Assembly (NCBI GenBank): GCA_025056355.1
Contig: JANWWI010000001.1
Span: 1-64,000 of the forward strand
Length of the DNA: 64,000 nt
Origin: Casimicrobiaceae bacterium
GTDB taxonomy: Bacteria > Pseudomonadota > Gammaproteobacteria > Burkholderiales > Casimicrobiaceae
Direction: 5' to 3'
A program made the position numbers and the translations under genes. Below the pieces are notes generated by a model that saw only the letters and a program-made list of their open reading frames with translations, made no database searches and was not told the origin of the DNA. Shown piece after piece: positions 37,797 through 46,985 of the stretch. Within the stretch, counting starts at the first letter, position 1; each line of letters begins with the position of its first letter.

Positions 37797-38287
37797 GGCT
37801 GATCCCGGATCGTGTTCATGAGACCGGTGGCCTGACTGACCGCAATCTGCCACCCCTTGGCGGTACGCACAAGCGTTTGCGTCCAGCGCACGTCGAACCA
37901 CTTGCCGTCGCTCATGCGCTTGATCGGGCTCACAGCGCGGATGATGCAGACCGACTCGCCGAAGCACGACAGTCGGAATTCAGGCGTCGGCGCCATCTCG
38001 ACCGTGGGTTCGCCAGCCAGAAGCGAGACGATGCGCGCATCGCGCCCGTCGACTTTGCCGCTCGTGTGGGTATGCGTGAAATCCTCGCTGTAGAAGTCGC
38101 GCAGGCGCACGGCGTCTTTGGCCACAACCGCGCTTCGCAGAGCGGATCGCATCTGATCGATCTCCTCCACGAGTCGGCGTGGCGGCGTTGCCGACGCCTC
38201 CAGAGGGTGTGCCAACGAGGTCGAGCTTGAAAGCGACCAGAGCGAGAAAAACAGTGGGCAGAGCAGAGTAATGTGCAAGCGTTTCAT
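37793..38287 (-). CDS. Exported NTF2/SnoaL-like protein inside the urease operon
   Basis: 164 residues. Signal peptide about 1-27 ([21 protein letters not shown]). The mature part is an NTF2-like DUF4440 fold: [35 protein letters not shown], and C-terminal [21 protein letters not shown]. Such proteins are periplasmic binding or stress factors without a fixed role. It is odd here because urease is cytosolic. Its stop overlaps the ureC start, and it lies 41 bp after ureB, so it is expressed with the urease subunits. Confidence 0.75.
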
Positions 38288-38328
38288 GATCTGTTTTGGG
38301 CGAATGAGAAAAGGTTGCGTTGAGACAG

Positions 38329-38643
38329 TCACGAGGCATCGAGCGGGCCCATCACTTCGCCGCGAAAGCCGACCACCCGCCGTGCACCCGCGAAGGGGAC
38401 GAGCGTCACGGTTCGCGTCTGCCCGGGCTCGAAGCGCACCGCAGTCCCCGGCGCGATGTCGAGTCGCTGGCCGCGTGCGGCCGCACGGTCGAAGTCGAGC
38501 GCCGGGTTGGTTTCGGCAAAGTGATAGTGCGAGCCGACCTGGATCGGTCGGTCGCCCCGATTGGCCACGGTGAGCGTGGTGCGCGGACGGCCCACGTTGA
38601 GCTCGAGTTCGCCCTCAAGGGGCAAGATTTCCCCAGGAATCAT
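38329..38643 (-). CDS. ureB: Urease beta subunit UreB
   Basis: 104 residues. Structural subunit. Standard features: [39 protein letters not shown] and [19 protein letters not shown] at 38643 overlaps the ureJ stop (ATGA). The NTF2-like gene follows instead of ureC. Confidence 0.95.
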   Translation of the reverse strand: MIPGEILPLEGELELNVGRPRTTLTVANRGDRPIQVGSHYHFAETNPALDFDRAAARGQRLDIAPGTAVRFEPGQTRTVTLVPFAGARRVVGFRGEVMGPLDAS

Positions 38644-39257
38644 GCAAGCCACCCCGAAGCCATGAGCCCAAGCCCGAACGCGGCAACGAAGGCGCCCAGC
38701 GCACGCGCAAGTCGGAGACCGCGTTCGGCGGCCTGTCGTGCTGTGAGTAGGCGCCCGGCTGCGTAGCCGAGCAGATGCAAGCCGAGCGTCGCGAGGAGCA
38801 TGCCGAGAAGCGCCGCATCGCCCACGAGCTCCTGACCATGCGCTGCCCCGTGAAAGAGGGCAAACGCCGCCACGAGCGCAGCCATCAGGGCGACTGGGAT
38901 ATGCATCGCGGTTGCGACGACAAGCCCGAGCACAAGAAGCGAGGCGGCGATGATCGGCTCAACCGCAGGCAGGGTGAGCCCGGCACGCGCGGCCAGGGCA
39001 CCCACCGCAAGGAGCAGCAAAAAGGCGAGCGGCACGAGCCAGCGCCGTCGATCATGAGCGCCACCGAGTGCGCTCCAAAAGCCCACGGTCAGCATAGCGA
39101 GCAGATGGTCGAGACCGGTGAGCGGGTGGAGAAAGCCCGCGGCAAAACCCTCATGGGCATGATCTCCGGGCGCTCCGTGAGCGAGCGCAAGCGCCGGAAA
39201 AACCGCAAGGAGCAGGGTCAGCGGAGTCATTCGCAAGCGGTGCATGGTGATGGTCAT
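38640..39257 (-). CDS. ureJ: HupE/UreJ nickel or cobalt transport family protein
   Basis: 205 residues, about six membrane helices after a signal-like N-terminus. The HupE/UreJ motif [12 protein letters not shown] (about 44-55) and the later [10 protein letters not shown] carry likely metal-binding histidines. It probably moves nickel for urease. It sits between ureA and ureB with 4-nt overlaps on each side. The first codons include three Met; 39257 and 39243 are both usable. Confidence 0.88.
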   Translation of the reverse strand: MTITMHRLRMTPLTLLLAVFPALALAHGAPGDHAHEGFAAGFLHPLTGLDHLLAMLTVGFWSALGGAHDRRRWLVPLAFLLLLAVGALAARAGLTLPAVEPIIAASLLVLGLVVATAMHIPVALMAALVAAFALFHGAAHGQELVGDAALLGMLLATLGLHLLGYAAGRLLTARQAAERGLRLARALGAFVAAFGLGLMASGWLA

Positions 39258-39556
39258 GGAATGGGATGGTGAACGGTGACGAGTTTGGTGCCATCAGGAA
39301 AGGTGGCCTCCACTTGGATCTCGGTGATCATCTCAGGCACACCTTCCATCACATCGTCGCGGGTGAGGATCGTGGTGCCGTAGTGCATGAGATCGGCCAC
39401 GGTGCGGCCTTCGCGGGCGCCCTCTAAAACGGCCGCCGTGATGAGCGCCACCGCTTCCGGGTAGTTGAGCTTGAGCCCGCGAGAGCGTCGTCGTTCGGCC
39501 ACGAGCGCCGCGGTGAAGATGAGTAGCTTGTCTTTTTCGCGTGGGGAGAGGTCCAC
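39254..39556 (-). CDS. ureA: Urease gamma subunit UreA
   Basis: 100 residues. Family sequence: [63 protein letters not shown]. It starts with GTG at 39556, one base after the ureD stop, so the two are coupled. Confidence 0.96.
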   Translation of the reverse strand: MDLSPREKDKLLIFTAALVAERRRSRGLKLNYPEAVALITAAVLEGAREGRTVADLMHYGTTILTRDDVMEGVPEMITEIQVEATFPDGTKLVTVHHPIP

Positions 39557-39557
39557 G

Positions 39558-40430
39558 TTAGGTGCTCCAAAGCCTCAAGGGTAGTGCCTGGCGGTCGAGT
39601 ATGACAGGGCGCACGACCTCGCGGAAGCTCACGAGCAAATGGTGTGCCGCTTCGATCGTCTCGGCCAGGAGTTTGAGCACAATGAGGCCACTTGCTGGTG
39701 CGGAGACGCCCCAGAGTGTGCGGGGCGTGCTTGCGCTTGGGTGTGAGTCGAGGGCGCTGCGCAGGGTGCTCAAAAGCGCATCGGTCTCGTTCGCGTCGTG
39801 CGCGGGCCAGATCGCCCAAGCCGTTGCGCTGTGCGCCCGTCCAGCCATACCCACGGGAGAGTCGAGCCATCCGTCTCCGCCGGCGGCGCGGAGCAGTTCG
39901 CGCCAAAGCGGGGCACCATCGCGAATGATTTCGGTGCGTTGCCGAAAGAGTCCGTGTGAGAAGCGCTCCTGCCGTGCGGCACGGCCGAGCGAGAGCGCCT
40001 CCCAGCCGAGGAAACGGCCCTCGGCGCTTGTCTCGATGCGGAGACACTGCTCGGCCTGTGCTCCATCAAACACAATCGTCTCCTGCGGTAGCCATTCGAG
40101 TGCACCCCCGGCGGCAATTTGTAGCCGTGTGCTGGCGTTGGCGCGCAGACCGAGCGAGCGATACCACTTTTGCGCGCCGGGGGTGGTGGCTACCAAATGG
40201 GCCCCCGCCTCGACTTCGACTTCCACGCGCAGTTGATCGCCACCCACGATGCCCCCCGGCGGATGGACGAGCACCGCATGGCAGATCCCGTCGCCTTCGG
40301 GGTAGAGCGGTTTGAGCAGGCGAAGCGGACCGTCATGCACACGCTCGCAAAGCACGGTGCCTCGCCCGGCCCGTGACTGGGCGCGAAGCCGTAGCGCGGC
40401 TTGCCAACCGCGCGAGGAGGGGTCGTACAA
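39558..40430 (-). CDS. ureD: Urease accessory protein UreD
   Basis: 290 residues. UreD forms the scaffold that docks UreF/UreG onto urease. Motifs: [43 protein letters not shown] and [12 protein letters not shown]. The only plausible start is a TTG at 40430, five bases after the urtE stop; no ATG is close in frame, and no Shine-Dalgarno sequence is apparent. It links the transporter part of the operon to the urease part. Confidence 0.9.
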   Translation of the reverse strand: MYDPSSRGWQAALRLRAQSRAGRGTVLCERVHDGPLRLLKPLYPEGDGICHAVLVHPPGGIVGGDQLRVEVEVEAGAHLVATTPGAQKWYRSLGLRANASTRLQIAAGGALEWLPQETIVFDGAQAEQCLRIETSAEGRFLGWEALSLGRAARQERFSHGLFRQRTEIIRDGAPLWRELLRAAGGDGWLDSPVGMAGRAHSATAWAIWPAHDANETDALLSTLRSALDSHPSASTPRTLWGVSAPASGLIVLKLLAETIEAAHHLLVSFREVVRPVILDRQALPLRLWST

Positions 40431-40435
40431 AGCGT

Positions 40436-41179
40436 TCAGATCGAAAGCAGTTCACGAATGCCGTCGGCGGCCATCTCTGCACCGCGCCCTGAACGCAGGA
40501 CCTCCCCGCGCTCCATGACCACATACCGATCGGCCAATTCGGCCGCGAAATCGTAATACTGTTCCACCAGGACGATGGCCATGCGACCTTCGGCCGCGAG
40601 CGCGCGCAGAACGCGACCGATGTCCTTGATGATGCTGGGCTGGATGCCCTCGGTCGGTTCATCCAAGATGAGCAGACGCGGGTCGCTGGCAAGCGCTCGC
40701 GCAATGGCGAGCTGCTGTTGCTGTCCACCGGAGAGATCGCCGCCGCGGCGCTTGAGCATTTGTTTGAGCACCGGAAAGAGTTCGAACAGTCGCGGCGGGA
40801 TCGGGGTTCGCGCCGGTGCTGCTGCCAGGCCCATGAGGAGGTTTTCCTCCACCGTCAAGCGGCCGAAGATTTCTCGCCCCTGCGGCACATAGCCAATGCC
40901 CAGACGCACCCGATCGAACGGCTTGAGCGTGTGGATCGGGCGGCCGTTGAAGTCAATCGAGCCGCGCCGGATCGGCACCAGACCCATGATGCTTTTGAGC
41001 AGGGTGGTCTTGCCGACACCGTTACGGCCAAGCACCACGGTGATTTCTCCCGGTCGCGCCGAGAGGGAGACGCGGCGAAGGATGTGCGAGCCGCCGTAGT
41101 ACTGGTCGATCTCGCGCACCTCCAGCAGGGCTTCCGAGGATGGAGTGTGCTCAGCGGCCAAGATAAACCTCGATGACAC
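40436..41179 (-). CDS. urtE: Urea ABC transporter ATPase UrtE
   Basis: 247 residues, LivF-like. Walker A LGRNGVGKTTLLKSI, signature LSGGQQQQLAIARAL, Walker B LLILDEPTEGIQP (GIQPS is typical of UrtE). The start is a GTG at 41179, giving a 29-nt overlap with urtD. A shorter start is possible because the family normally begins near LLEVREIDQYYGGSHIL. Confidence 0.93.
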   Translation of the reverse strand: MSSRFILAAEHTPSSEALLEVREIDQYYGGSHILRRVSLSARPGEITVVLGRNGVGKTTLLKSIMGLVPIRRGSIDFNGRPIHTLKPFDRVRLGIGYVPQGREIFGRLTVEENLLMGLAAAPARTPIPPRLFELFPVLKQMLKRRGGDLSGGQQQQLAIARALASDPRLLILDEPTEGIQPSIIKDIGRVLRALAAEGRMAIVLVEQYYDFAAELADRYVVMERGEVLRSGRGAEMAADGIRELLSI

Positions 41180-42044
41180 GTGGATCGTTTTGAACGGTCG
41201 ACAGGGGGCCCTCCGCCAGCACGCGTCCCTCGTGCAACACGGTCACGCGCTTCGGACGTGCCTGTTGCCCGGCCTCGACCAGGGTCTTGATGAAACGCAT
41301 GTCATGCTCGACCACCATGAGCGAGTGGCTACCCTCGAGGGAGAGGATCAGCTCGGCCGTCCGGTCGGTCTCCTCATCGGTCATGCCAGCCACCGGTTCA
41401 TCAAGCAGCAAGAGCTTGGGCTCTTGGATGAGCAGCATGCCGATTTCGAGCCATTGTTTTTGCCCGTGCGACAAGGCCCCTGCGCGTTCTTTTTGCAGCG
41501 GCGCCAGGCGAATGGTCTCAAGCGTGGAGGCGATACGGTCGCGCGCCTCGCTCGTGAGGCGCTGACGAAAGGAGGCTCTGACCCGGCGGTCGCCCTTGAG
41601 CGCGAGCTCGAGGTTTTCGCCGACGGTGAGGGTTTCGAAAACCGTTGGCTTTTGAAACTTGCGGCCGATCCCATACCGAGCGATCTGACTTTCGCTCAGT
41701 CGCAGCAAGTCGATGTTGGAGCCGAAAAACACCCGGCCCTCGTCGGGACGGGTCTTGCCGGTGATCACATCCATCAGCGTGGTTTTGCCAGCACCGTTGG
41801 GGCCGATCACACAGCGCAACTCCCCGACTCCGATTTCGAGGCTCAAGCCGTTGAGGGCGCGAAAGCCATCGAAGCTCACCGTGACCTCCTCGATGTAGAG
41901 CACCACGCCATGCGAGGTGTCGACCTCACCAGCGGCCACGGCGCGTCCGTAACTCGCCCCAGATCGGGGACCCACCGCGGTGGACCGCCGCTGCTTCCAT
42001 TCGGCAAGCCGCCGGGCCCCATCTTCCATGAGCTCGGGCGTCAT
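41151..42044 (-). CDS. urtD: Urea ABC transporter ATPase UrtD
   Basis: 297 residues, LivG-like. Walker A IGPNGAGKTTLMDVITG, the UrtD-type signature LSHGQKQWLEIGMLL in place of LSGGQ, Walker B LLLLDEPVAGM, and VVEHDM. About 50 residues precede the ABC domain. The ATG overlaps the urtC stop by 4 nt. Confidence 0.94.
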   Translation of the reverse strand: MTPELMEDGARRLAEWKQRRSTAVGPRSGASYGRAVAAGEVDTSHGVVLYIEEVTVSFDGFRALNGLSLEIGVGELRCVIGPNGAGKTTLMDVITGKTRPDEGRVFFGSNIDLLRLSESQIARYGIGRKFQKPTVFETLTVGENLELALKGDRRVRASFRQRLTSEARDRIASTLETIRLAPLQKERAGALSHGQKQWLEIGMLLIQEPKLLLLDEPVAGMTDEETDRTAELILSLEGSHSLMVVEHDMRFIKTLVEAGQQARPKRVTVLHEGRVLAEGPLSTVQNDPRVIEVYLGR

Positions 42045-43183
42045 GGTGCGTGACTCCCCGTTGAGGTCGAGGGCGCGCGGCGCATTCGCGCCCACAGGGT
42101 GCGCAACCATCCGATCAAGCCTTGCGGCAGGAAGAGCGTCACCGCCACAAAAAGCGCACCGAGGAAGAACAGCCAGTACTCGGGGAAGGCCACAGTGAAC
42201 CAACTTTTGGCGCCGTTGACGGCAAAGGCCCCGAGAATCGGCCCGACCAGCGTGCCGCGTCCGCCCACGGCGGTCCAGATCGCCATTTCGATACTGGCCG
42301 CGGGACTCATCTCGCTCGGATTGATGATGCCCACCTGCGGGACATAGAGCGCGCCGGCAAGGCCGCACATCACCGCAGAGAGGGTCCAGACCGTGAGCTT
42401 GTACCAGAGCGTGTCATAGCCGGTGAAACGCACGCGAGGCTCGGCGTCGCGGATTGCCTGCAGCACACGCCCGAAGCGACTGTTGACGAGCCAGTGCGAG
42501 AGGATGAACATGGCCGCGAGGGCCAGTGCACTCAACACACAGAGCGTGACCCGCATCTCAGAGGTTGCGATCGGATAGCCCAGGATGCGTTTGAAGTCGG
42601 TAAATCCGTTGTTGCCGCCAAAGCCGGTTTCGTTGCGGAAGAAAAGCAACATGGCGGCAAAGGTGAGCGCCTGGGTGATGATCGAGAAGTAAACCCCCTG
42701 GATGCGCGAACGAAACGCGAAATAACCGAAGACAAACGCCAGCAGTCCCGGCACGGCCACCACGAGCAAGAGCTGAAGCAGGAAGGAATCGCTCCACGCC
42801 CAGTGCCACGGCAGGCTCTTCCAATCGAGAAAGACCATGAAGTCGGGCAAATCGCTTTGGTAGACCCCATCGCGGCCGATTTGTCGCATGAGATACATGC
42901 CCATCGCATAACCGCCGAGCGAAAAAAAGAGCCCGTGTCCAAGCGAGAGGATGCCGGCGTAGCCCCAAATGAGATCGAGGGCCAAGGCGCACATGGCGTA
43001 GCAGAGGATCTTGCCGATCAGGCTGACCGCGTAATCAGACAAATGAAAGGGGCTGTCGCTCGGCAGCCAGAGGTTGGCCAGCGGAACAAGCACCGCGAAC
43101 AGCCCGACCGCGGCAGCTGCAATTAGGCGGGGGCGAAGGGGTGTCGCGGTAGCCAGCGCGGGTGGAAGAGTTGGCTGCCTCAT
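42041..43183 (-). CDS. urtC: Urea ABC transporter permease UrtC
   Basis: 380 residues, LivM-like, about ten membrane helices. Typical segments: WGYAGILSLGHGLFFSLGGYAMGMY, SRIQGVYFSIITQALTFA, NNGFTDFK and the EAA-like loop AIRDAEPRVRFTGYDTLWYK. It lies 3 bp downstream of urtB. Confidence 0.95.
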   Translation of the reverse strand: MRQPTLPPALATATPLRPRLIAAAAVGLFAVLVPLANLWLPSDSPFHLSDYAVSLIGKILCYAMCALALDLIWGYAGILSLGHGLFFSLGGYAMGMYLMRQIGRDGVYQSDLPDFMVFLDWKSLPWHWAWSDSFLLQLLLVVAVPGLLAFVFGYFAFRSRIQGVYFSIITQALTFAAMLLFFRNETGFGGNNGFTDFKRILGYPIATSEMRVTLCVLSALALAAMFILSHWLVNSRFGRVLQAIRDAEPRVRFTGYDTLWYKLTVWTLSAVMCGLAGALYVPQVGIINPSEMSPAASIEMAIWTAVGGRGTLVGPILGAFAVNGAKSWFTVAFPEYWLFFLGALFVAVTLFLPQGLIGWLRTLWARMRRAPSTSTGSHAP

Positions 43184-43186
43184 CTT

Positions 43187-44881
43187 TTAGCCCTCCGCCG
43201 CGCGGCCTTTGAGCGCGAACAATCCTTGCGGCCGCCGTTGGATGAAGAGCACGATGATCACAAGCACCGTGATCTTGGCCAGAACGGCGCCGGTCCAGCC
43301 CTCAAGCAGTTTGTTGACGAGACCGAGCCCGGCTGCGGCGTACACGGTGCCCAGCAGTTGGCCCACACCACCCAGCACCACCACCATGAACGAATCGATG
43401 ATGTAGGTCTGGCCAAGATCGGGCCCCACGTTGCCGATTTGCGAAAGCGCACAGCCGCCCAGTCCGGCAATGCCTGAGCCGAGCGCAAACGCTGCGGTGT
43501 CAATACGCGCCGTGTTGACGCCCATGCAGGCTGCGATGGGCCGGTTTTGGGTGACCCCCCGGATGAAAAGCCCAAGCCGGCTGCGGGTGAGGATCAGGTA
43601 GACAAGCGCAAGGACGATTAGGGCAAAAACGATCAGCGCCACGCGGTTGTAGGGCAGGGTGAGGTTACTCAGCACAGGCAAGCCGCCCGACAGCCATGAC
43701 GGATTTTCAACTTGCACGTTCTGCGCGCCGAAGATCGAGCGCACCGCTTGGATCAAGATGAGCGAAATCCCCCAGGTGGCAAGCAGCGTCTCAAGCGGCC
43801 GACCGTAGAGGTAGCGCAGCACGCTGCGCTCAAGCACCGCGCCCACGCCTGCAGCCGCCAGAAACGAGACGGGAATGGCGGCCAGGATGTAGAAGTCGAA
43901 CGCCTCGGGTAGCCAACTGCGAAACAAGTTTTGTGTGAGGTAGGTGGCGTAGGCGCCGATCATTAGCAACTCGCCGTGGGCCATGTTGATCACGCCCATT
44001 TGTCCGTAAGTGATCGCAAGCCCCAGCGCGGCAAGCAGCAAGATCGACCCCAAACTCAGACCGGAGAAGAGCACCCCGAGCCACTCACCCCAGGCCAGAC
44101 GTGTCTCGACCGCTTTGAGCGCCTGGGCGAGCGCCCGCCGAACCTCGGGGTCTTCTTCGCCATCGGCGGCAAGCCGCGCCTGTAGAAGCGAGCGCACCTT
44201 CGGATCAGCGCGATCGGCAAGCGCTGCTACGGCCTGAAGCCTGAGCGCACGATCCTCGGCGCTAATCTGGAGCGTGGCGCGCAGCTCTTCGAGCCGCTCC
44301 CGCAGCGATCCATCGGTCTCTTGCGCCAAGGCCCGCTCGATCAGCGGCAGGTAGCTGCGATCGGAGGCCGTGGCCAATTCGGAAAGTGCCTGTCGACGTG
44401 TGTTTGCATCGGGGCTAAGAAGCCCCAGTGCCGCAAGCGCTTCTTGGAAGGCGCGTCGAAGGCGGTTATTGATCACCGGCTCCTCCGCGTTGGGCGAAAG
44501 CTTGACGGCTGTGCCGGTCAGGGCATCGTTTGCGGTGTCACCGCTCACGATGACAACTTGCGCACCTTCGAGCCGGACCTGCCCCTCGAGGAGCGCCCGG
44601 ATCAAGCGCTCGAGTTCTGGGCTGGGACGAGCCATCGCGCTGCGTAGCGCTTCGATGCGCTCCTCACTTTCACCGGTTGCCAGCTTGCGAGCAAGCTCTG
44701 CGCTCAGTCCCTGCGCGAAAACCAGCGTTGGCAGACACAACGACGCGAGGAGCAAAAAGATCGCGCGGCGGGTGAACTGTCCGAGCGTTCCAAGTAACCC
44801 TCGACCCAATCGTGGGGCAACCCTCTCGCTGGGCTTGCCCTTGGTTTTCCCGTGCGATCCAAAAGCGGAGATTGGCAACAT
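43187..44881 (-). CDS. urtB: Urea ABC transporter permease UrtB
   Basis: 564 residues, LivH-like. Unlike LivH it has a signal peptide (about 24-57, ending VFAQG) and an extra periplasmic helical domain (about 60-250) before the membrane part, normal for UrtB. Membrane core: NMAHGELLMIGAYATYL, WGISLILIQAVRSIFGAQN, TQNRPIAACMGVNT, GSGIAGLGGCALSQIGNVGP. The ATG at 44881 is chosen over a TTG at 44896. It is separated from urtA by a 352-bp gap with a strong hairpin. Confidence 0.94.
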   Translation of the reverse strand: MLPISAFGSHGKTKGKPSERVAPRLGRGLLGTLGQFTRRAIFLLLASLCLPTLVFAQGLSAELARKLATGESEERIEALRSAMARPSPELERLIRALLEGQVRLEGAQVVIVSGDTANDALTGTAVKLSPNAEEPVINNRLRRAFQEALAALGLLSPDANTRRQALSELATASDRSYLPLIERALAQETDGSLRERLEELRATLQISAEDRALRLQAVAALADRADPKVRSLLQARLAADGEEDPEVRRALAQALKAVETRLAWGEWLGVLFSGLSLGSILLLAALGLAITYGQMGVINMAHGELLMIGAYATYLTQNLFRSWLPEAFDFYILAAIPVSFLAAAGVGAVLERSVLRYLYGRPLETLLATWGISLILIQAVRSIFGAQNVQVENPSWLSGGLPVLSNLTLPYNRVALIVFALIVLALVYLILTRSRLGLFIRGVTQNRPIAACMGVNTARIDTAAFALGSGIAGLGGCALSQIGNVGPDLGQTYIIDSFMVVVLGGVGQLLGTVYAAAGLGLVNKLLEGWTGAVLAKITVLVIIVLFIQRRPQGLFALKGRAAEG

Positions 44882-45233
44882 GATGATGCGTGTCAAGCAA
44901 GCGGTGTTTCAACCCTCAGGCGCGATGAGTCAAGCAAGTGTCCCGGCGCCCCAAACGAAGCGTGCGCATCGCAAACCTGCCTTGCGTTCGGCCAGGGTTT
45001 CGGTGCGAGCATGCCGATGCCTCGGGCTTCATCCTCGGGCAGAGGGCGCCTGAAGCGGTGCGCACATGGCCGAATTGAAGGTGCCGCGCTTCGGCGCGAG
45101 ATGAAGCCAGAAGGGAGGCTCCTCCACCGCGAACGGTGCGATGGAGCCAGGCGACGCCCTTTGCTTGCTTGCCAGGCCTGCGTACGCTCCCAGGCGAAGC
45201 ACCTGGGAGCGCACCCACCAACGGGATTCAAGC
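44882..45233. other. urtA-urtB gap, 352 bp
   Basis: No supported gene on either strand. It contains the hairpin at 45185-45211 just after urtA, then GC-rich sequence without recognisable promoter. The gap is unusual because all other junctions in the operon are short or overlapping. Confidence 0.6.
45185..45211 (-). repeat. Hairpin 22 bp after urtA
   Basis: A perfect 10-bp stem, CGCTCCCAGG/CCTGGGAGCG, around the loop CGAAGCA. There is no T-run, so it is more likely an mRNA-stability or partial attenuation hairpin that raises the binding protein relative to the transporter genes. Confidence 0.7.
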
Positions 45234-46520
45234 CTAGACCTTGGTGCGACCCTCCGGCACGTCCTTTTTCTTCTCGTTGCCTGGAATGAAGGGGCTCCAC
45301 GGCTGCGCGCGAACGAGACCCGGTGTGCGCCACACGACATTGAACTGACCATCGGCCCGCACCTCCCCGATGAAGACCGGTTTGTGCAAGTGGTGGTTAC
45401 GCTCGTCCATCTTGACGGTGAAGCCGCTGGGCGCCTTGAAGGTCTGGCCTGCCATTGCCGCAATGACTTTGTCGGTGTCGGTGGATTTGGCTTTCTCAAC
45501 CGCCTGTTTCCACATGTGAATGCCGATGTAGGTGGCCTCCATCGGATCGTTGGTCAACGGGCGGTCTTTGTGACCCGGAAGGTTTTTGGCCTTCGCATAG
45601 GCGCTCCACTTCTTGATGAAGTCCTCGTTCGCCGGGTTTTTCAGACTCATGAAATAGTTCCAGGCGGCCAAGTGACCCACAAGCGGTTTGGTGTCCACGC
45701 CGCGAAGCTCTTCCTCGCCGACCGAAAAGGCCACCACCGGAACATCGGTTGCCTTCAGGCCCTGGTTGCCGAGCTCCTTGTAGAAGGGCACGTTCGAATC
45801 GCCGTTGATGGTGGATACCACCGCGGTCTTTTTGCCTTCAGAGGCGAACTTCTTGATCTTGGCGATGATCGTTTGATAGTCGCTGTGGCCGAAGGGGGTG
45901 TACTCCTCCATGATGTCGGCCTCGGCGACGCCTTTGCTCTTGAGAAAGGCGCGCAGGATCTTGTTGGTGGTACGCGGGTAGACATAGTCGGTGCCGAGAA
46001 GCACCCAGCGCTTGACGGAGCCACCGTCCTTGCTCATCAAATACTCGACCGCGGGGATCGCCTGCTGGTTGGGGGCGGCACCGGTATAGAACACATTCTT
46101 CGACAGCTCCTCGCCTTCGTACTGCACAGGGTAGAAAAGCAAGCTGTTGAGCTCCTCGAACACCGGCAAGACGGATTTGCGTGACACCGAGGTCCAGCAG
46201 CCGAAGGTCACCACACACTTATCCTGCGTGATGAGCTGCCTGGCTTTCTCCGCGAAGAGTGGCCAGTTGGAGGCCGGGTCCACTACGACCGGCTGAATGG
46301 GACGTCCCATGACACCGCCTTTGGCGTTGATCTCATCGATGGTCATCAAGGCCACATCCTTGAGCACCGTCTCTGAGATCGCCATCGTGCCCGACAATGA
46401 GTGCAGGATCCCAACTTTGATGGGGTTGCGCGGTTGCGCAAACACCCCCGCGGGCAGCAGTGACCCGGCGGCGGTGGCGGACATCCACTTAAGCGTTTCC
46501 CGACGTGTGAACTTGCGCAT
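45234..46520 (-). CDS. urtA: Urea-binding protein UrtA
   Basis: 428 residues, periplasmic. The signal peptide is of Tat type: RKFTRRETLKWMSATAAGS, cut near VFAQ. Family core: KVGILHSLSGTMAISE, FGCWTSVSRKSVLPVFEE, YPVQYEGEELSKNVFYTG, and WNYFMSL. GGAGAAATCA lies directly before the ATG. It is the first gene of the operon, about 90 nt downstream of the inferred sigma-54 start site. Confidence 0.96.
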   Translation of the reverse strand: MRKFTRRETLKWMSATAAGSLLPAGVFAQPRNPIKVGILHSLSGTMAISETVLKDVALMTIDEINAKGGVMGRPIQPVVVDPASNWPLFAEKARQLITQDKCVVTFGCWTSVSRKSVLPVFEELNSLLFYPVQYEGEELSKNVFYTGAAPNQQAIPAVEYLMSKDGGSVKRWVLLGTDYVYPRTTNKILRAFLKSKGVAEADIMEEYTPFGHSDYQTIIAKIKKFASEGKKTAVVSTINGDSNVPFYKELGNQGLKATDVPVVAFSVGEEELRGVDTKPLVGHLAAWNYFMSLKNPANEDFIKKWSAYAKAKNLPGHKDRPLTNDPMEATYIGIHMWKQAVEKAKSTDTDKVIAAMAGQTFKAPSGFTVKMDERNHHLHKPVFIGEVRADGQFNVVWRTPGLVRAQPWSPFIPGNEKKKDVPEGRTKV

Positions 46521-46620
46521 TGATTTCTCCTAGAGGGCAGCAATCGAAGTGAAAAGGAAGATGTGAGGTGAAGGAGCTCCTCGTGGAGGCGCCTTCTTTT
46601 CCCAACCCGGAGTGCTTATC

Positions 46621-46636
46621 AGCAACGCGCGTGCCA
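46621..46636 (-). promoter_or_regulatory. Sigma-54 promoter for the urt-ure operon
   Basis: The minus strand reads TGGCACGCGCGTTGCT, an exact match to the sigma-54 consensus TGGCACRNNNNTTGCW. The -24 element is at 46636-46631 and the -12 element at 46625-46622, which would start transcription near 46611. The UTR to urtA is about 90 nt. Such a promoter needs an activator, most likely NtrC. Confidence 0.88.
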
Positions 46637-46698
46637 GCCCACCGCACGGGCTTTTTCTTGCGGTATCGCCGCTACACACCTTGTGCAGGCGCCAAAGC

Positions 46699-46755
46699 GG
46701 TGCAGGGATGGAGCTTTGTGCACCGCAACATCATCCTAGGCTCGAGGATGGTGCA
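46699..46755 (-). promoter_or_regulatory. NtrC-like half-sites upstream of the sigma-54 promoter
   Basis: Half-sites GGTGCA (46699-46704), TGCACC (46719-46724) and GGTGCA (46750-46755) lie about 88-145 bp upstream of the inferred start, the usual enhancer distance. They resemble halves of TGCACC-N5-GGTGCA, but no complete 17-bp site is present, so the call is tentative. Confidence 0.5.
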
Positions 46756-46985
46756 TCGGTTGCGCCGATTCCGCGAAAATTCCTGGGGTAAAGCAGAGCG
46801 GCTAGTGGCAAGCGGCTCGTTGCCATTTGCGCGCTGCAACAGGCTGGGGGTGCACGCGGCGGCGGCAGCGACCTCGGAGTGTCCTCAGGCCGCGCGCCAA
46901 CGCGGCCAACCGGATGCACGTGTCACGACGCGCTATCTCAGACGATGAAAGCGGGGACGCAAGCGTTGAGAATCAAGAAAAGCTT

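Noticed and set aside
44852-45289. A 145-codon plus-strand frame in the urtA-urtB gap
   Set aside because: Overlaps both urt genes on the other strand, Cys/Arg-rich and without family likeness.
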